Positions 42,662-56,971 of a stretch of 64,000 nt of DNA are shown here, piece by piece. Position 1 is the stretch's first letter. Every line of letters begins with the position of its first letter. The position numbers and the translations under genes were made by a program. Source of the stretch: Enoplosus armatus (Eukaryota; Chordata; Actinopteri; Centrarchiformes; Enoplosidae); assembly GCF_043641665.1 (NCBI RefSeq), contig NC_092186.1:1530001-1594000 (forward strand), written 5' to 3'. The notes beneath the pieces are model-generated. The model was given only the letters and a program-made list of their open reading frames with translations. It was not told the origin of the DNA and made no database searches.

Positions 42662-45600
42662 GGTGGTCACTGCAGCCGTCCCTCCTCGTCCTGATTGGGG
42701 GTTATTAACGTTTGGGCTGTGGCCAGTAAAGGAGCTTCCAACAAAACATCCTGCTTCCTCCTGCTCAGCAGCTAACTATAGGAGCACAAACACACCACTC
42801 ACAGTCTGAAACAATCACAAAATATCCTCCTTACAACAGGCCGCCTTTTATTTATCTACAGTTACAGATAGACTCTTTTGGTATCTGGCCTTGTGATTAT
42901 TATCTTTTTTTTTTTTTTTTACCAGAATCAATCTGGGCCTGCAGATGTGACTGAGCTGCAACGTGTGATTATGCCACACACTCGCACACCCACATGGCAG
43001 GGACTCACCCGGGATTAAAGCATTCAAGTTCAGATATCAGTTTAATCCTCAGGGGATTAAACACGCGAGTGGTGAAGAGTAGGCCAGCGAGCTACGATGC
43101 AGCGTTTACAGAGGTTTTTATTCAGTTGCCACATGCTAAGGCATGTTACTGACACGTTACAGTGTTAGATGGACGGCAGGTGTAGCTGCATGTAAACCAA
43201 ATTAAAATGTCAAGGTTGTGCAAGCTGCACTGTCGGACTACATCTACACTTGCTAAATCTGAATTTGTGGACGTGCATCCACACATTTTCCAGTTTCCCA
43301 AAGGTTTCCATCCACACTGAACTGGCAATAGAAAAATAAGCTGGTTAGCTGGTTAAACTTATGTTCTGTGCCCTCCTGCCTTCTTTTATCTACAAATATA
43401 AAATAATGCGGCTGCGATTTGATTGCAAAAGCTACCTGTTATCCAGGTGAACAGTAATCACTGCACTGCTTTACTAAGATGTCAATCACTCATCACTGTG
43501 TTCTAACAAAATAGACACAAATGATGACATCACCTTTGTTGTCAGCTATATTGACATTTAGAAAGAGGAATCACAGAGCAGGTTAGAGAAGACAGAAAGT
43601 TGGCTTTGTAACTTTGCTGACGAACAACGTTTGAACGTGTCTAAGCAGGCTCAAGCCTTTGTATTTACTGGTCCACACCAAAAAGTTCATCCTTTCTGGA
43701 GACCACGTTTAAAAAAAACGTAGTTTCCAGGTGAGAAAAGTCCTGTCAACTCACTATTTCCACGTTCTCAATGATTTGCAACATTGCCTGCAATGGCTGA
43801 ATACAGCCAGCAGTTTTAAAAAGACAGGTACATTGTTAGAAATGGGCAAAATCTCAGATGGTTGACAATGTTCTATCATCCCATGCCATGTATCATCATA
43901 TCAACCTTATTTTCAAATGTAGCTCCTTTCGTGTGGATGTGCTCTTAAATGCAACGGTCACATCATGTCACGTGACGGGGTGTATCTTGTAGTACATGCA
44001 TGGCGTGTTCTACAGGCAGAAGATGAGATGTGTCCCATCAGGGGAGAGAATGAGATAAAATTGTTGATTTTCTTGAGCGCTGACTCTCTTGATGCTGGCA
44101 CGCATCAAGGCGGTGCCAGTATGCAGGCTTACATACAAAAGAAACAATATGGGCCGTTGTTTTGATGCTGATGTTATACACTGCCAGTGTGTGTTGCCCT
44201 TTATATCTCCTGCCTGTGCTGCAGGGAGGCTGACTGGTTGTACTTATTTGATTTACTGGAATTGTCTCATAAAAAGGGTGTTAATGTCAAAGAGGCTGTC
44301 AGCTGAGAAGGCGTCAACTTGTAGGTAAATTCAGCTTTAGTGCATTAATGTGATGCGAGTCTGGACGAGTGACATCAGAGTCGGCTTGAGACTCAGTGAC
44401 TCTGTTCAGGAAGTTTAGTCAGAGCTCAGAAACTGGTGCAGTGTGCTTTCTCTTCCTGCCACACACATACACACAGCCACATGTACATGAGCACACACAC
44501 ATGGAACAATGGGCTCACACACACACACAAGTCCGTCTTGGAGTCCGTCCCAGGACTCAGGTGGAGGTTTTGGCAGTGCTGCTGCTGCTCAGGTGGGGTT
44601 GTACTGCAGCCATATGATGACATTCCCCTTTTTTATGTGTGTGTGTGTGTGTGTCTGCAGCTGTATTATGTAGTGAAATATAAATATATCGGATCAGACT
44701 CTGTACCAGCAGACACACACTATTAAAAGACTCAGTTTGGGATCGAGGAAACACGATCAGGACATCCTGTTTTAGAGGAAATGTCATGCTGCACGATGTT
44801 TATTGGACCCTGATTCAGTGGCGTTCATGTTCAAAGCCAATGAAGGAAGCAGCAGGTCAATCTATATGCAGTGAGAAGTGTGTGGATGTCAGGTTGGTGG
44901 ATGAGCTAATAAGCGATTGACTTCGACACCAGTGGACACCGTTGTCCAAGCCCAGCAGGTGTTCGGATTATTTTGTTCTTCAGCTCGTGAATATAAAAGA
45001 TAAGTTTGTGTTCTTGAAATCGAGTAAAGTTGACTGAAGGAACACGTGTTGTAGACCACGTGTTGCTTAATACAGCTCAAAATAAACAGTTTAATCTGAA
45101 GGAGTTAATTGGAGTTTTGTTCAGATTTTGGTCGTAGATCCTCCTTATTTTGCCTGTTAAACAATGATGCGTTCTCTTTGACAACCCTCAAGCATATGTT
45201 GAAATGTTAACACTATTGTTAAACATTGTGTTTTGTCAACCTGCACATAGTAATTTGAGTACAATACACTTTTATGAAGTAAAACGTTAACCTTCAGGGA
45301 AAAAGAGCAAAGGTACCATTTCACACAGCATGCCATATATTTAATGAGAGTGTTTAGACTGTCATCTACTAACTAAATAGATCATGAGACGGGATCCATC
45401 AGGATGTGGGTGGCTATTTCCTGGGGAAAACCATGGAATTAGTTTTTCCCCCTGACTTACCGGGCTCATATGTCTCATACTATTTGACTGAGATTAAATT
45501 ATGATTGACCACAACCACAGTGTCTTTCTCCAACTTTAAAATAATGGTTTCAGTTTCCTCAGCGTAACCATACTGCAGTTGTCACGTGTGTACAGTGGAG

Positions 45601-48600
45601 AAATATCCATCTAAAACATGTCGACGGTGAACGTATTGCAGCAGCATTACATGTCTTCGGAAAGATAATCACTGATGCAAAATAGTTTCCATATGAATGT
45701 CGCCTCAGGGATCATTACAGGTTTTATTACACCTTCATTACAGCAGTCTAGGAATGTGTACCAAATGCTTACATGCCCATAATGTGTGTGTGTGTGTATG
45801 TTTTCAGATGGCTGTACACACTTTGTTGACACTGTTACAGTTTATGTTAATAACCTCCATGTTTGTGTTCTGGCTCACCTCCTGCCAACCTCCTCCCCCT
45901 CCTCTCCATCCCTTCTTCTTCCTTCTTTCCTTCTCTCGTCTCTCTTTTCCATCTGTTCATCCTGAGTCATAGTGGAGCTGTTTGGGCTGGCTGGTCACCT
46001 GCAGCCAAACTGGTTGTGTGTTGCAATAAGCACTTCTTCACAGAAGGCCGTGACTGGATTTAAAACTGCAGACCACATTGTTTTTTTTTTTATAAAATAA
46101 GGGATTTTAATTTAAAGTTCATCAGGAGTATGCTTTCATGCATTGACCAGAGTGAAGAACAACAAGGGAATTTAAATGAGCCTCTGTTACCAATAAGAAG
46201 CCAATGTAATCAGATATCATTTGAATTTTGTGAGGAATTTGGTTTACACAGAGAATGGCTGAGTTCTGTTTAGCTTTGCTTGGTCCTGGTTGGTTGAGAC
46301 AGCCAGACTATTAAAATTCACTGTTAGTGTTGCATAATGGATGAAAATCACTGTCTCAGCACGTGGCAAAGGTGAAGGTCTTCATTAAAAATTTCAACCA
46401 GATTATTTCCTCTTGAATAACATTACCACATCCTCTTAAAGGATAACGCTTGTGTTATTCTGTATTTTTTGAATTAGTAAATCCCATGAAAAGACCAAAA
46501 TAAATGATGTGTCTAAGGCACAGAGCAATGAGATATATCCGACTTTGATACACACACAATACGCATTAGTAAGTGTTGGTTTGGGCCCTTTGATTAATTA
46601 GTTGCTAATGTAAAATATGTAAAATATCACCAGACTTCATCTTTTAATCTTTCAAAAGCTGCAGCATGTCAGGAGCCGAACTGAAAAGACCAGATTTTGT
46701 TCCTTAGTTCACAAATTTGTGATTTCACTTGCTGGTATGAAATGCTAATGAGGGTAAAATAATAGCTATATGCTATATATATCTATATATGTTTATATAT
46801 ATATAAAAACTTTCTTTAAAACCCAGGTTACAAGGAGCTTTCCACAAGATTATAATCCATACCAAATGGCAATCATAAAAGTAATTTAATTGGACCACAA
46901 TTAAATCAGTAAAATATTGAAATAAAAAAATCTAAACTAAAGTTAAATCAGGATATTAAATTAATTCTAGCTCATTTTAATGTGAGGCTTGTTTTACATA
47001 ACATAAAAACTACCACTGCTGACCCTCCTTGACCTCTAGCAAGGACCCGGGAGGTGAGGGGGCTGGAGGGCTGGAGGGTCACGTCACCTCACCTCAGGAC
47101 CACAACGGAGACCTGCGAAAACACTCCATTAGTCTCCATGTTAGCGGATCTTTGACAGGCGGCCGAGGCCAAGAATGAAAACAGAGAGTGCTCGGTTAAC
47201 CACGTTAACGCAGCAGCCAAACCACACATTTATACTGGCAGTAAGCGCAGCAGGACCCCTATGGGAATAATGTAGCATGCTAGCTTTGTATTACGTAGCC
47301 TGGGAGAGCCTGACTGTGCTTTGGAAAAGTAATGGCTTGCCACGGCGAATTATGAAGATGGATTCCATTCCAGCAGTCGGTTGGATGCAGGAGTGGAGCT
47401 TTTATGAAAGCACTTGATTGTTGTTCCTCTGAGTAGCGTGAGAGGCGGGTGTCATTAGACCCGCAGCCAGGCCTGTTGCATAAGTTTCTGATGATCAAAA
47501 CATGTGGAATTCTTCACTGATCTCGTCACACTTACATCAACGTTTTTTGTCCTCATTTTATGTGCTGAGGCAGATTCAGGTTCAGGTTCAGGTGCACCTC
47601 AGCAAGTTCAAATACGGGATCATTAGACAGATTCTGGTTCTGATGTAGGTGGGAGGTGAAGTTCTGTTTTTGATGTAGCTACCAGAGAACAACTCCCCCC
47701 ACCTCTCTGGCTTGGTGTTGAATCCAGAGGCTTTATGTTGCCAGATATAATGCTGCGTAATCCTCTGAGTCCTGGCAAATGAAAACCTGAGTTAACGGGC
47801 TGGAAACTGGCTCTGAATGGGCTGCAGCGCTCTCTGCGTACCTTTCTGTCAGTTTTAAAGGCCTTCTCTCCTGCTGTCATGGCTCTGCTGCCAAAGTCCA
47901 TGTTGTTTCTGTTCTGGAAGATCACATCTCACAGCACACCAGACCTCTAGAGGTTATTCTGTATTTCTGCACGAGATAGAAAATGTTATTTTATTTGGAT
48001 CAAGTCGTGCGTTTCACATCCAGCTCCTTCAGTTTTGCCCGTCAAGCTGCCGACACATCACAGAAGGCATATATGTAGACACGTAGGAATCTCACCACCA
48101 ATAAATCATAAATTTACAAGGATAATAAGTTAAATAGGAATTATAGAAAGTATTCGTGCATTGCATTTCAAACACAGAGGCAGTCAAAGCACTTTACAGA
48201 TGGAGAATCGCAATGACAAGTGAGTTAAAGTAGAGTGGAATGGAATGATGTAAGAGACAAAAATATTATAAAAACACATTTCATAATAAATCATAATAAT
48301 AAAACTGACAACTGATAACATATCTTTGCCTCCATTTTCTGTTTTTTTTGTCCATTGCGAACATATCTTGTATATTTTGTACATTTTTACCTTTTGTTGG
48401 CTGTAATTTCAAAGTTGTGCCATTATTAAAAAAAAAAGTATTAAACAAGAGTTCTGCCCTTTTTGAATGTATAAATAAACTCTGAACTGTGTTCGGCGTT
48501 TTTTCCATCCTTCCTCCAAAATCCTCTTTTATCTGCTTCTGCAGAGAGCCTTAACGAGGACACAGCTCCGGGCCATTAAAGCACCCTCTGCCCCAGTTGT

Positions 48601-51600
48601 GTGTCTTTGAAATCCGAAGCAGACAAATTACATCATGAATAGGAAGAGCACGGAGTTTATGCTAAGCAGAGTGGAGCTGTGAAAATCCAATTTGCTGGTT
48701 CCTCAACCTCTAAACAAGGAGCTGCTGAGGGGGGGAAGGTGTCTGAGCTTTGCACACGGAGGCTTTTGTGATGGCCAGACTAATGTTTAGTGACAAGGTT
48801 GTCTTTGTTTGTTAATTCCCTTGATTGATCCACTGCTTAAGGTGGTGTTGGCTGGTGGAGAGACAAGACATGGAACAGACATCTCTTCTTTAAAATGGAT
48901 CCCTCCATGAAAACCGCATGGTGTTGTGTGTGTGTGTGTGTGTGTGTGTTGCCAGGTTATTATAATGTACTACACATGACCGTTGATCTCTTTTTTAGAA
49001 ACAGAGCCGGACACTATGAAGTGAGCAGTGTTTGAGCTTCATTTTTCAAGCAGCTGCTTCTGTCTGTACAAAGCAGTGCTACATGAACGTCTTTGAGGAG
49101 AGACTGTGTGAAAGTGCCGTTAATGAAATGATTTTCATCTCACACTTCTCCGTGGCAGTCGGCTCTTCGCTCGTCTGGTATTTCAGTTGGATTTGGTTTA
49201 CTGAAGCTTTTAAATGTGTCGTCTTTGTAAACAATCCTATTAAAAAGAAGTATGTCTTTATCTTCTCCTGTCTGAGAAAAATATCTCAAATTTATATGAT
49301 GAGTAACATACTGATTGTGCCGTTAACTGCAGCTTTTAGAATCAGATAGACTCAAACTCAGGCGGCAGTATTTAACAATATGAGGAAGATTCCAGACTGT
49401 ATTTCCTCTGGCAGTGAGTGTCAGACAGGTAGACGCCCTGACCAGGTGTCTCCATGCTCAGACTGTATGCAGCTGTCTACTGACTCACTCTGAGAAAGGA
49501 CTGCAGCGGACACAACAAACTCACACAGTCTCATATGCACTCACATGTGAACACACAGTGAATTACACGCTAATTTCCTCGTCCTCTTTGTGCAGTTGGG
49601 TCAAAGCCAGACATTTAATGAGCTCTATCACTGTGGCACAGCAGCCATTTAACTCCTCAACCCTCTTTATTATTCTCATTGCCTTCCAAAGGCTGCTCTA
49701 AATGCTAATGGATGTCGTGTGTGTGTGTGTGTGTGTGTGTGTGTTGGGTTGTGTAAGTGTTCGTTCCATCATTTATTCATGAGTGACTGATGGATTTTGA
49801 AGTCTTCTGTATACAACGAAGCGCAGTGGTGTTTTTTGTGTGTGTGTGTGTTTTGTTGATTAACTGTCATTTATTAAGCAAAAACAACAAACACTTGCTA
49901 ATTAGCTAAACTAATACTAGCTCCTCAGATTCGTTGCTTTTCTCTGTTTTTCCATAATTTAAAGACATAAGACAAAAGAAGAAGAGTCTCTTTGGGTGTT
50001 GGAAAGTTTTTCAGACAAAGCGCCGTCACCTTGAGGTCTTTTTTTTGGACATAGATTAAGAATAGTTTCTATATTTCTGTTGTGATTAGTTTTGATAGCT
50101 ACAGTCCATAGAGCTGTACATTAACACTGATCTCTCTCAGTCTGGTTCAAGTTTAGATGCACTTCAAGTCAGTTCTGTTTGATTTAATTGGACTTGATTC
50201 TTAAAGATTCAGCCATGCCCCCTCTCCCAATTACATCAGATTAACACTTGGATGTGAGAAGATTTCACTGGAACTAGCATTTCAGTAGGCAACAGTATTG
50301 TTTTCTTTTGAACATAAAATAGTTCAAATAATGGGCTAAATTGTACACAGTTTACTAAATTGTGGACCAAAATTAGAACCAAGGGAAATATAACTGTACC
50401 GGCCCACGCATGACACATTTAGTACAGGCACAGATGCAAAGAGCAATTTTGGGATTTAAAGAATTGATATTTGATCATTTAACTGAAAATCAATGTTTTT
50501 ACACAGTCCTAGTCTATACTGTGTGATTCTTTGTGAATTAGCTAACATTTGAGAAACAGAAACATCCCCATCTGTTTCATATCATCCATGACAAAGTGAT
50601 CAGCTCATGTAACAGTTTCATTACATCCCCAGTCCACATAATCCCTCTCTGCATATTTCACTTCTCATCATTGGACTCCATCTTTGATAACCTCCCTGCG
50701 AAATAATTAAATTCTCCAAACTGATGAGACTGAAATGACGTTTTCAAATGTCTTTTTTCCAGCTGAAATACTTCGTTACGCTCTCTCAGCGCTACGTGAA
50801 AAATCCGACCTTTAGCTCACCTTGGCACAGACAATTTGCTGAGTGCAGACAGAAGGAAGATGATGAGGATGAGGAGGGAGGTGTGACATTTCATGGCGTG
50901 ACATTTTCTGAATGTTCACAAAGAAACCTCCCTCCTGTAACATTTTCGCTCCTCGTTTCTGCGAAGCCAGCGCTGCGGCGGCTCAAACCTTTTCCCTTTT
51001 TAATGAAGAGATCCACAGCAACCGTCTTGTTATCTGGACTGTGGTTCAGCAGCGGTTTATTTACCTCTGGTCCCCCTGTGGGACTGTGCTGGACGGTGAA
51101 GGTCACCTCACACTGGGAGACGGGGTGTTAAAGGAGACAGGGTGGAGGTCACCCGCTGAGTGTGACCTCATATTAACACACACCTCATCTATCATTCCTT
51201 TCTTCTGTGGTTTGTCTTTATTTCTGTCTGTCCTCATTTAGGTGTTTTTTCTTGTCTCTTCCATCCACTAGTTCATGTATGTCAACCTTCAGCTGTAGCT
51301 TTGTGAGGTGTAGAGTACGAGTCTCTCTGGTCTGGAGTTTTGTTTCACTCCACCTTCCTCTTCTTCATCAGATAGCAGCCTGACTGATAATAACTAAATG
51401 ACACTGTGGACAGCTCTACTCTGTAGCTGCTTGAGCTAATATTAGCTTCACAGACAGACAGGATAGGCTGCTTTATAAGTCAGAATCCTGAAGGTTCAGA
51501 ACATTTACCCATTTGAACCACACTGACGCATTTTCAGATCAGATATAGCAGGCCTAAACATATATAGCCTAAAGAAATGAGTAAATTGTGTAAAATATAT

Positions 51601-54600
51601 AATATACCACAACATGTATAGTACCACTGACATGCCAAATGAAGGCATTTCTTTAGCTCAACGTATATACGGCATCATGCCTAGAGTTGAGCTTGAAGTT
51701 TTATGTTCACTTGGAGGCCTTTCTGAACTCCACTAGCTTTTGTTTGAAATGTTGAAAAAAGATTGATGTTTGTTTCTCTAAGAAGAGACAGAAGCATTGA
51801 GCCTACAGAGTACAAACAGTGTTTTGTATGTCACTAAACATGATTCATCATCATCATCATTTGATTTGTCTTTAGCCAATTTATGCAATGAACCTCGATT
51901 AGCCACAGCTGATAAAATAATACAACGGTTGTCATTTCAGTCAGTAGAACCGATGGTTGCTTGCTAAAAAATGAAAGATGTACAAAAAGATTAAAAGCCT
52001 GCTGTGGCACCAGTAGAAAATCAACAGAGCTGATGCGGTGGACGTCTGTGGGGCGTAGAGCAGCATGTGTTGACCTTTGCCGCAGGTCCATTCTGCCGCA
52101 GCATTGTTGGAAGCAGCGGTGGAGGACACACGTGGGCCGTGGCACAGCCAGCACACAGTGGTGCAGAGTAGCAGTCCTCATTATGGGTTTCAGAACACGA
52201 TGTAGGCAGATACCAGAAACCAACTCTACAGGGTTTTGAAAGGTTGTGGATGTGGAAAGTTCGAGGTTGGCATGTTGCAGCCATAAATGACCATCTGACA
52301 AAACAAGTCCACTCTGCCTCTGGCTGAGTGGCCTCTTCTTCTTCCTCTTTTTGACCTCACCCTCCGTCCTCCATCACACTGTGTTAGGGAGGGCAGACAT
52401 GACCTCACGGTGACCCAGCGGTGGAGTCTCCTCAGAAGGTCTCTTATCTCTCCCAGCCTTGCCTTTACGTGGGCTGACTGTGGGCTGTACTCCGCACTAA
52501 TATTTGAACTAGAGGCTATTTAATGTGGTTGTTACTGTACTGGTTGTTACGTTTTGTTGCACTTGAACAGGTCCTTGGAGGTGGTTCAGTGCTCCCCAGC
52601 AGGGTGCATGCCTGCTGACATGGTACCTTTAACCTGGGGCTTTCGGTTTAGAGATGACCTTCTACCTGCCACGATGTGATCTCTCTGACAGCTGCAGAGC
52701 ACAGATAGAGACAGAATATTAACTGCAGTAAACCCACTAAAACATACAGAAAGGACAAACACATCTGTTGACATCTTAACACCTCACACAGCCAACTGAC
52801 GAGTTTAGCTGTGGTCACCGTGGTCTGGCGTGGCTCCGTAGGTATTTGTTCAGGCAGTCGTTTAAATTTTTCAAATAGAAAAAAACCTGGCAGCTGTTCT
52901 GGAAAAGCTAGAATTCTCCATACCTCTCCATCCAAACAAGTTTGTGAACATTCAGAAATGGGCCGCGCCGTTTTAGAATCCTATTTTACTTAGTACTTTC
53001 TTAAATTATTGCTTATTTAAAGAGATTTGAAGACTTCATAGTTTGCAAATTGGTTGGGATTTATGGAGTGGGACAAAAACTGTGCTTGTGTGATTTTGGC
53101 TGGACAAATGTATCCTGAATTACAAATCTGTGATTAAAAACCCGACAATAAAGTGAAAAAAAAATTAATCTGGAGAGTTTCTTTAAAGCTTAACTCCAGA
53201 GATATCTTCAAGGCTACATTCAGGATGTTTCTCCTTTTTTATACAAATTGCACATTAACCTACCAGCACATCAACCTTATTATAGTACTTTAATTAGGTG
53301 AGTCCCTAATTAAACACTTGCTTAAACACACGCTGGTGGCTGGATTTGGGGTCTTGCAACAGATGACGCACTATATTCAGTGTTGCAGGTCTTTTAAAAG
53401 GCCTGAACCTTCACAAACATCATGTCTTAACTTCAACATTTGAATAGATTTTCTGTACTTTTTAGTCAGATATAGTGGAAGTTTTGACGGACTGTAAACC
53501 CCCCAAAAAAGCCATAATACAGCGACACTGCTCTCACCTGTTTGCATCAGGTGCAGTCTGGATAAACCAGTGTGGCCTGAGATTGCAGATACAGTTTACT
53601 GCTAAGCAGGACTTGTGGAGGCTGCCTCGTGAATTACGTACGTGTTTTCATGAACTCCCCTGTATTCACATATTTAATGGAGCACCAGTAACTCATCCTT
53701 ATATTAAATACGGTACATCGTTGCATTTCATGGCTGCCTCCTAACTAACATTAATGTGTGTGTTTCTCTTTTCAGTTAATGCTTTTGTCTCTACGTTAGG
53801 TCACTATGTTAGAGGGAGGAACATGCAACGAGTGGAGGCTTGTAGCATTGACTGTCAGCAGGAAATTAATGTTTCTTTTCTGCAGCGTGAAGGTGCATTG
53901 CATTTTCTCAGCGGTACGGAAGTGTTCCCAATGGTCTGTGCACATTTCGTCTGAGTTACCGACCTTTGTAGTTCACAATCAGCTGATACACTGTCGGGCT
54001 GGACTGTGCTGTCTGTTTCTGTCTGACTGACTGTTTCTGAAAAGAAAGTGCTCTCTGAGGTGTGGGCGTAGTCCAGGGTGTGAGGGGTCTGTGTGGTGAG
54101 CTTGTTTGCTTTGCTTTAAGGGCTGACCTTGAACCCACAGTCGATTCAGAGGCTATAATATGTTCAGGCGTTACTGTGTTGGTACGGTTGCCGTTAACAA
54201 CAGCGCCGATAGGCAGAAGGGGTGCCGTGCTGTTCCTGATTAACCATAAAACGCTGTTCCTTTGCGCAGATGCTGATCTCACCGGGGACAACACGAACAC
54301 AGAAACCATCATTTTGCCTCACGTCCTGATTCCAGATCCAAAATCGCCAGAAAGAATCATCTATAATCTATCAGTCATCTGAAATCTGAAACTCTTTGTA
54401 TTGTGGAACTTGGAGCTGCTTTGCTTCTCTAACTTCCCCAAACAAAACGACATGTGTGCTATGATCATTTATGTGTGCTTGAAGGAATTTGAAGGAACAT
54501 TTAGTCCACTTAACGTGTCATTAAGAAGAACGGCCTGCTTATGTTGGTGTAGACATGCTTGGCATCACGTTAGTAATGCCAGCAGCCAAGTGCATTTTGG

Positions 54601-56924
54601 AGCTGTGATTTCTTTAGATGGACTCAGCTGTGGTTGTTTTACAGAAACACAAAAATCACAATAACATTCCTCACAGTTCTCTTTCATGTCAGGACATGAA
54701 TGAGATTTTTTACCACACAAAGTCTTTTAATTGTGGCATTGAAGCTCATTAAATCATGTTATTCTCCCTGGTGTTATGTGGAGGTTTGTGGATTGTTCTT
54801 TGGTGTTTTTTGGCTTTTGTTTTTTGAGTTCTTGCTGTTCAGCTGAGGATAGGCAGATTTTGTCCTGGCTCACTTTACACTCCTCCCTACATTCCTCCAT
54901 CATTCACATCCATCTGTCAGACTGCTTAACTACCTTTCTCTGCTTCCTTTCCTTACATTTTTCTCTCTCATCATCGTCATATTTCCTCCTCCATTTTTTT
55001 CCCTGAGTACCTTTTTTCCAGCTTGAACACAGCTGGAACACATCAGCACTTGTATCAGCTCTGGTTACCAGCCATATATTCACACACACACTCACACTGA
55101 GCTCTGATGCAGCACTCCAGACCATACAGACAGGAAGCAGGTATGATGCAATGTAACCCTCCTCAGACACACATGTGATCAATCTCATGATGTAACAGGC
55201 TGGATGCATCTCAAGGCAGACTGTTAACTTGTTCACCTTCAACAGCGACACACACGTTCAGCTCCAAACTCGACGGGGTCGGGTTCAGACTTGTGTCTGC
55301 CTTCATTTCTCTTCATTTCCCAGAGCACTTTTGACCTCAGTCGTTTGTTTCTAGAGCCGGGCATCAAAACTTAAAAACGTTTTGGTACCAACCAATATTG
55401 TATCCATTGCACAGAGTATTGGAAACTGTCTTGTTTCTAATAAGTTCCTTTACGGCAGCTTGTGTTTAGACAACATTTAACACTTAAAAACTTTGGCTTC
55501 TTTGGCTAAATGAAAAACTGAAACTCGGGTATTGTATTGGCGCTGGTATCGACATTATTTTTTCCCTATATAGATAAAGGATTGTGTGTTTAGGAGAGAT
55601 GACACCATGTACAGATTGACTTGTACCTTGTCTGCTCAGGTAGTTTGAAGGTTCCGGGGTGGAGTGGTGAAGCAGTAGGTACAGACTGTACTGTGAATGT
55701 ACTGTCTGCTCGCCAGCGTGCTGACGGCAAACACCAACCAGCTCGGCAGCTGGAGGCCAAACGGCAGCAGAACCAGCACCAACAGGTCCAGAAACCGACG
55801 TGGATCACTGGAGAGATCAGCCAAGATGTGTGAGAGGCAGACGGAGGTAGACGGTGTTATAAGTACGTAATGTGCCTGGAGTCTGCTGACACTGTAGGCT
55901 GGCTGAGACATTAGAGACGCAGCTGAAGGGGCCTAAAGGAACAAATGATGATGATTCCCAGAGGAGAAGCTGCTGTCACCCAAGTGCAAATTACATTTGA
56001 CACGTATACTATCTTCGTACAGAACCCGAATCAAATCACCCCTCGGTAACGAGAGTTCACTCATTAGCTGTGTTGATGGAAGGTTAAGCCTAGAAGACAA
56101 ACAAGAAGCAGTCATGGATGTTAAAAAATAATGGCTGCTTGTTACTTTTAATAGGTCAATGCACAGCTGCTTACTGCGCTGCCGTGTGACCGCGGTGTAA
56201 GTAAAAACTCAAGTGCAAGACTCTATGGGCAGATTTTCTTTGGCTGTCTGTAAGGAAGGAAATCAATCTAGACGCATATTGAACATCAACTCTAATATAA
56301 AATACATATATGTGATTTGTAGTTAATAGGTTAAAAAAGCTCACAGGTTGTAAACAAGCAAACAGTTTATCCAGATTATCTAACCCACTTTATTTGGAGA
56401 TCAAACTGAAAGTGAGCGCTCCTGAAATGTCTCTAATAATCCCTCACGTTGGTTAAAGTTGAACCAGGACGGTGTTTGTTTACAGCCTGTCAGGTCATCT
56501 GGCTGTTACTGATGTTGCAGCGGTCCTCGATCTCAGGGACTTACTTGGTGGGTACGATGTGTCTCTAACCCTTAGAAATGATGCCAAACAATCAAAGCTA
56601 AGTTGATCCAAAATGTTGACACAGTGAAGACCAGTCTAGATACTTACTACCACCAAGGCTCATCATTTTTGGCATTTACAGATTTCCATAGAAGAAAATT
56701 AAATATTTATGTGAAAGCAGTGGAAGTCTTTAAACTGATTTCCCCCTGGATTTTCTGTCTTCTCACATGAATATGTTGTGACATGTTTACAACAAAGACA
56801 TCTTGGAATATTTTACCACTGAGCCAAACTGAAGAGAAAAATGGTACAAAAGTGCTGAATGTTGAAAAGTGGTCTGCTCTGATGCTGAGGCAACACTCCA
56901 GTTCTTTGCTGGTGGTCAGCCTAC

Positions 56925-56971
<47 letters not shown>

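Noticed and set aside
47623..47925. 100-codon minus-strand frame
   Set aside because: No domain or splice context; not supported.
51834..52301. 155-codon minus-strand frame and overlapping frames
   Set aside because: Longest intronic frame in mast2 intron 1, but no recognisable domain, no splice logic and overlapping frames on both strands; treated as chance.
54062..54382. 106-codon plus and 118-codon minus frames at the same place
   Set aside because: Opposite-strand overlap without homology; typical chance open sequence.
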